Assembly (NCBI GenBank): GCA_937996605.1
Contig: CALKVB010000673.1
Location: 1-9,860 of the forward strand
DNA length: 9,860 bases
Direction of reading: 5' to 3'
Source of the DNA: an uncultured Oxalobacteraceae bacterium
GTDB taxonomy: Bacteria > Pseudomonadota > Gammaproteobacteria > Burkholderiales > Burkholderiaceae_D
Of this stretch, positions 6,998 through 9,860 are shown one piece after another. The position numbers and the translations under genes are program-made. The notes below the pieces were generated by a model that saw only the letters and a program-made list of their open reading frames with translations, made no database searches and was not told where the DNA came from. Numbering within the stretch: the first letter of the stretch is position 1; the number at the start of each line of letters is the position of its first letter.

Positions 6998-8857
6998 TTG
7001 AATACTCCACTCAATGCCAAGCAAGAACAAGCGCTGCATTTGTTGCAGACGGTGTTCGGCTACCCTGCATTTCGTTCGCAGCAGGCACAAATTGTGGATC
7101 ACGTGGTCAATGGCGGCGATGCCTTAGTGCTGATGCCAACCGGCGGCGGTAAGTCTTTGTGCTATCAAATTCCCGCCTTGATACGGCATGGTGTCGGCAT
7201 TGTCGTATCACCACTCATCGCTTTAATGCAAGATCAGGTCGATGCCTTAGCCGAAGTGGGCGTGCGTGCGGCGTTCTTAAATTCAACGCAGAGTTTTGAT
7301 GAAGCCTTACGCATTGAGCGATTAATGCGTGCCGGTGAACTTGACCTTGTGTATATCGCGCCTGAACGTCTCATGACCCAACGTTGTTTAGAGCTTTTGT
7401 CAGTGACACCGCTAGCTTTGTTTGCGATTGATGAAGCCCATTGTGTCTCGCAATGGGGGCATGATTTCCGCCCTGAATACATTAAGCTTTCGGTATTGCA
7501 TGAACGCTTCCCCGATGTGCCGCGCATCGCCTTAACCGCGACCGCAGATCAGCAAACCCGCGACGAGATTATTCATCGCTTACAGCTCGAAGATGCATTA
7601 CAGTTTGTCTCATCATTTGATCGGCCGAATATCCGTTATCAAATAGTCGAAAAGGCAAACGGAAAAAAACAATTGCTCGACTTCATCCAAGCACAGCATA
7701 GTGGCGACGCAGGCATTGTGTACTGCCTGTCGCGCAAAAAAGTCGAGGAGATGGCCGAGTTTCTTAACGAGAACGGCATTACCGCACTGCCCTATCACGC
7801 AGGCATGGAACAAGCAGAACGTTACCGCAATCAAGCACGTTTCTTGCGCGAAGACGGCATTGTAATGACAGCGACGATTGCCTTTGGTATGGGCATTGAC
7901 AAGCCCGATGTACGTTTTGTCGCCCACCTCGATCTACCCAAAAGCATCGAGGGCTATTACCAAGAGACTGGACGTGCGGGTCGCGATGGCGCCACTGCCA
8001 ATGCTTGGATGGCCTATGGCTTACAAGACGTGGTGCAACAACGTCGAATGATCGATGAGTCGGAAGCGAATGAAGCCTACAAGCGAATACTGGGTGCGAA
8101 ACTTGATGCGATGCTGGGCTTGTGTGAAACCTTAAACTGCCGACGTGTTCACATTCTTGATTACTTCGGTCAAGGCTCAGAAGCTTGCGGCAATTGCGAT
8201 ACGTGTTTATCGCCGCCCATTTCATTTGACGGCAGTATCGCCGCGCAGAAAATTCTATCCACAATTTATCGCGTCGATCAACGATTTGCTGCTGGCCATG
8301 TAATCGACGTTATTCGCGGCATTGACACTGATAGAGTAAAACAATGGCGCCATGATCAACTCTCAACCTTCGGCATTGGTGCAGACAAAAGTGAAGCAGA
8401 ATGGCGAACGTTATTGCGACAAATGATTGCCCTCGGACTAGTTGCGGTTGACTATGAAAATTATAGTTCTTTAAAACTGACGGAAGAATCTCGTGCTGTA
8501 CTGCGCGGAGAAACCAAAGTTCAACTGCGCCAGTATAAGAAAGCTGAAAAGGCGGTTAAACACAAACGCCAGTCCGCCAAAGACTTTGCAGAAACCAACC
8601 TTGACGATCTCGAGCAAAAAATATTTGAACGCTTACGCTGGTGGAGAGTGGAGACAGCAAAAGCGCATAACACGGCCGCCTTTATTATTTTCCACGATAG
8701 CACTTTGCGAGAGATTGCAAAAGCCAAACCACGATCACTCGAAGACTTACGTGGTGTGACAGGTGTAGGTGCCAAGAAACTAGAAAGTTATGGCGAGGAA
8801 TTGGTGAGTTTGATCGTGTGCTTGGCGGTGGCCTCGTCACGGGCTCTGTGGTACTGA
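6998..8857 (+). CDS. recQ: ATP-dependent DNA helicase RecQ with an altered C-terminal end
   Basis: This 3'-5' superfamily 2 helicase acts in recombination and fork repair. The start is TTG at 6998: an in-frame stop (the uppP TAA) lies 24 bases upstream and no ATG or GTG intervenes, and TTG gives the expected N-terminus. Motifs in order are FGYPAFRSQQ (motif 0, 20-29), MPTGGGKS (Walker A, 46-53), DEAHCVSQWGHDFRP (motif II with the aromatic loop, 145-159), ALTATA (178-183), and TATIAFGMGIDKPDVRF ... QETGRAGRDG (V-VI, to 331). The zinc cysteines are 381, 397, 400 and 403. A winged-helix region follows, then the HRDC domain (about 536-602). True RecQ similarity ends near SYGEEL (about base 8803). 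The final 17 or so residues (VSLIV to ALWY) are radA DNA read in the wrong frame, replacing the last dozen or so native residues. The catalytic core is intact, so helicase activity is likely retained. Confidence 0.93.
   Translation: MNTPLNAKQEQALHLLQTVFGYPAFRSQQAQIVDHVVNGGDALVLMPTGGGKSLCYQIPALIRHGVGIVVSPLIALMQDQVDALAEVGVRAAFLNSTQSFDEALRIERLMRAGELDLVYIAPERLMTQRCLELLSVTPLALFAIDEAHCVSQWGHDFRPEYIKLSVLHERFPDVPRIALTATADQQTRDEIIHRLQLEDALQFVSSFDRPNIRYQIVEKANGKKQLLDFIQAQHSGDAGIVYCLSRKKVEEMAEFLNENGITALPYHAGMEQAERYRNQARFLREDGIVMTATIAFGMGIDKPDVRFVAHLDLPKSIEGYYQETGRAGRDGATANAWMAYGLQDVVQQRRMIDESEANEAYKRILGAKLDAMLGLCETLNCRRVHILDYFGQGSEACGNCDTCLSPPISFDGSIAAQKILSTIYRVDQRFAAGHVIDVIRGIDTDRVKQWRHDQLSTFGIGADKSEAEWRTLLRQMIALGLVAVDYENYSSLKLTEESRAVLRGETKVQLRQYKKAEKAVKHKRQSAKDFAETNLDDLEQKIFERLRWWRVETAKAHNTAAFIIFHDSTLREIAKAKPRSLEDLRGVTGVGAKKLESYGEELVSLIVCLAVASSRALWY
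8797..8806 (+). other. recQ/radA chimeric junction with about 7 bases of shared sequence
   Basis: Up to about 8803 the sequence reads as RecQ in the frame of 6998 (GVGAKKLESYGEEL). From 8797 it reads as RadA in the frame of position 1 modulo 3 (GIGEFDRVLGGGLV). The overlap, GGAATTG at 8797-8803, satisfies both proteins, so the exact breakpoint cannot be placed more finely. The two reading frames differ by one base. This is the mark of a short-homology deletion or of a template-switch chimera. Confidence 0.75.
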
Positions 8858-9860
8858 TTGGCGGTGATCCGGGCATTGGAAAATCGACCATTTTATTGCA
8901 AACGGCAACACATATGGCCGCGGCCAACAGTGCGGCATTGTATGTCACAGGTGAAGAGTCACTCTCTCAAGTGGCCTTACGTGCAAATCGTCTTGATCTG
9001 CCCACAGATAAACTCAAAGTCATGGCAGAAACCTGTGTTGAGCGGATATGTGAAATGCTTGCCCATGAGCGTCCAGCCGTGGCAATTTTAGATTCCATTC
9101 AAACCCTATATACCGAAACACTCCAGTCAGCACCGGGCGGTGTTTCTCAAATTCGCGAGTCCGCAGCTTTACTGACACGTTTTGCTAAAAATAGTGGTAC
9201 AGCCTTGTTCATTGTCGGACACGTCACCAAAGAAGGTGCACTGGCTGGCCCGCGTGTGCTTGAACATATGGTGGACTGTGTTCTGTACTTTGAAGGTCAG
9301 TCCGACTCACGTTATCGGATGATTCGAGCTGTTAAAAACCGTTTTGGTGCAGTCAATGAACTCGGGGTTTTTGGCATGACCGATAAAGGCTTAAGAGAAG
9401 TGGCGAATCCTTCAGCCATTTTCCTAAGTCGTTATGATGAAGCAATTGCAGGCTCAATCGTGATGATCAGCCGTGAAGGCACACGTCCTCTGTTGGTTGA
9501 GGTTCAAGCGTTGGTTGATGATGCACATGGTCAACCGCGCCGAGTCGCCTTAGGTTTAGAACAAAACCGTTTAAATATGCTCTTGGCGGTAATGCATCGC
9601 CATGGTGGCGTGCAAACATCTGGACAAGATGTCTATGTCAACGTTGTCGGTGGTTTAAAAATCACGGAAACAGGCTCTGACTTGGCCGTCTTATTGGCCT
9701 GTGCCTCTAGCCTGCGAGGTAAAGCGCTGCCACAACAATTGGCTGTTTTTGGTGAAGTAGGACTCTCTGGGGAAATTCGTCCAGTCCCAAATGGGCAGGA
9801 ACGCTTAAAAGAAGCCATTAAACATGGTTTTAAGTACATTATTCTACCGCGAGGTAACGC
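8797..9860 (+). pseudogene. radA: DNA repair protein RadA (Sms), N-terminally truncated, runs off the right edge
   Basis: RadA is a RecA-like ATPase with a Lon-protease-like C-terminal domain that promotes branch migration during recombination. The frame beginning at 8797 stays open to the window edge (about 354 codons). Seen are GIGEFDRVLGGGLV, Walker A GDPGIGKST (8863-8889), YVTGEES, VAILDSIQT (Walker B), the RadA-specific KNRFG (9334-9348), and GEVGLSGEIRPVPNGQER of the Lon-like domain. Compared with remembered E. coli RadA (460 aa), about 78 residues are missing at the front, including the C4 zinc finger, and about 35 lie beyond the right edge. No usable start codon precedes Walker A in this frame except a GTG at 8818 inside the DRV codons, without an obvious ribosome-binding site. 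As written the gene should not make functional RadA. If the join is artefactual, the real gene is intact elsewhere. The identity is certain; the pseudogene status is inferred. Confidence 0.9.

Noticed and set aside
7779..8264. A 161-codon minus-strand reading frame inside recQ
   Set aside because: It is antisense to the RecQ helicase core, with a low-complexity, basic composition typical of a shadow frame.
8771..8860. A programmed -1 frameshift making a RecQ-RadA fusion protein
   Set aside because: No slippery heptamer or downstream stimulatory hairpin was seen near the junction, and loss of both the recQ end and the radA start is better explained by a deletion or chimera.
8858..9091. A 77-codon plus-strand reading frame after the recQ stop
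   Set aside because: It is the wrong frame of radA; the adjacent frame carries an unbroken RadA sequence with Walker A and KNRFG motifs.

Overview
The window reads like a chromosomal segment of a Gram-negative betaproteobacterium, probably Burkholderiales and possibly Oxalobacteraceae (an Undibacterium-like, moderate-GC genome). The evidence is a class II ribonucleotide reductase with the CCCLGS signature, a TolC-family outer-membrane protein with a Sec signal, and a divergent Pcm-like methyltransferase beside a rhodanese, tolC and a TetR gene. I recall that last cluster as typical of this group. The taxonomy is inferred from gene content and remembered family resemblance, not from a search. 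Nothing looks like a phage, plasmid, insertion sequence, CRISPR array or secondary-metabolite locus.

Layout. Bases 1-2157 (+) are the 3' three quarters or so of nrdJ, open at the left edge. A 110-base convergent spacer with two hairpins follows; the second is a good intrinsic terminator for the minus-strand genes. Next come four minus-strand genes, transcribed right to left: a TetR regulator (5524-4832), a Pcm-like methyltransferase (4727-4077), a single-domain rhodanese (4013-3690) and a TolC-family protein (3584-2268). A 254-base divergent spacer (5525-5778) holds a near-palindrome that could be a TetR operator. Rightwards (+) are a YkgJ-type cysteine-cluster protein (5779-6042), undecaprenyl-diphosphatase UppP (6140-6973), and RecQ helicase (6998-8857, TTG start). 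The window ends in a RadA sequence (from about 8797 to the right edge) that lacks its own beginning. There is no gene-free stretch above 300 bases.

The genes are mostly housekeeping: dNTP synthesis (NrdJ), envelope export (TolC), recycling of the cell-wall lipid carrier (UppP), and DNA recombination and repair (RecQ, RadA). The TetR-Pcm-rhodanese-TolC group is probably a functional neighbourhood.

The one abnormal place is the recQ/radA junction. RecQ similarity stops just before its natural C-terminus. Within a few bases, in a different frame, RadA similarity begins at the equivalent of about residue 78 of E. coli RadA. The RadA zinc finger and start codon are absent. The two sides share about 7 bases at the join. 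This is either a real short-homology deletion or a chimera made during amplification or assembly. I see no convincing new biological system in the window.
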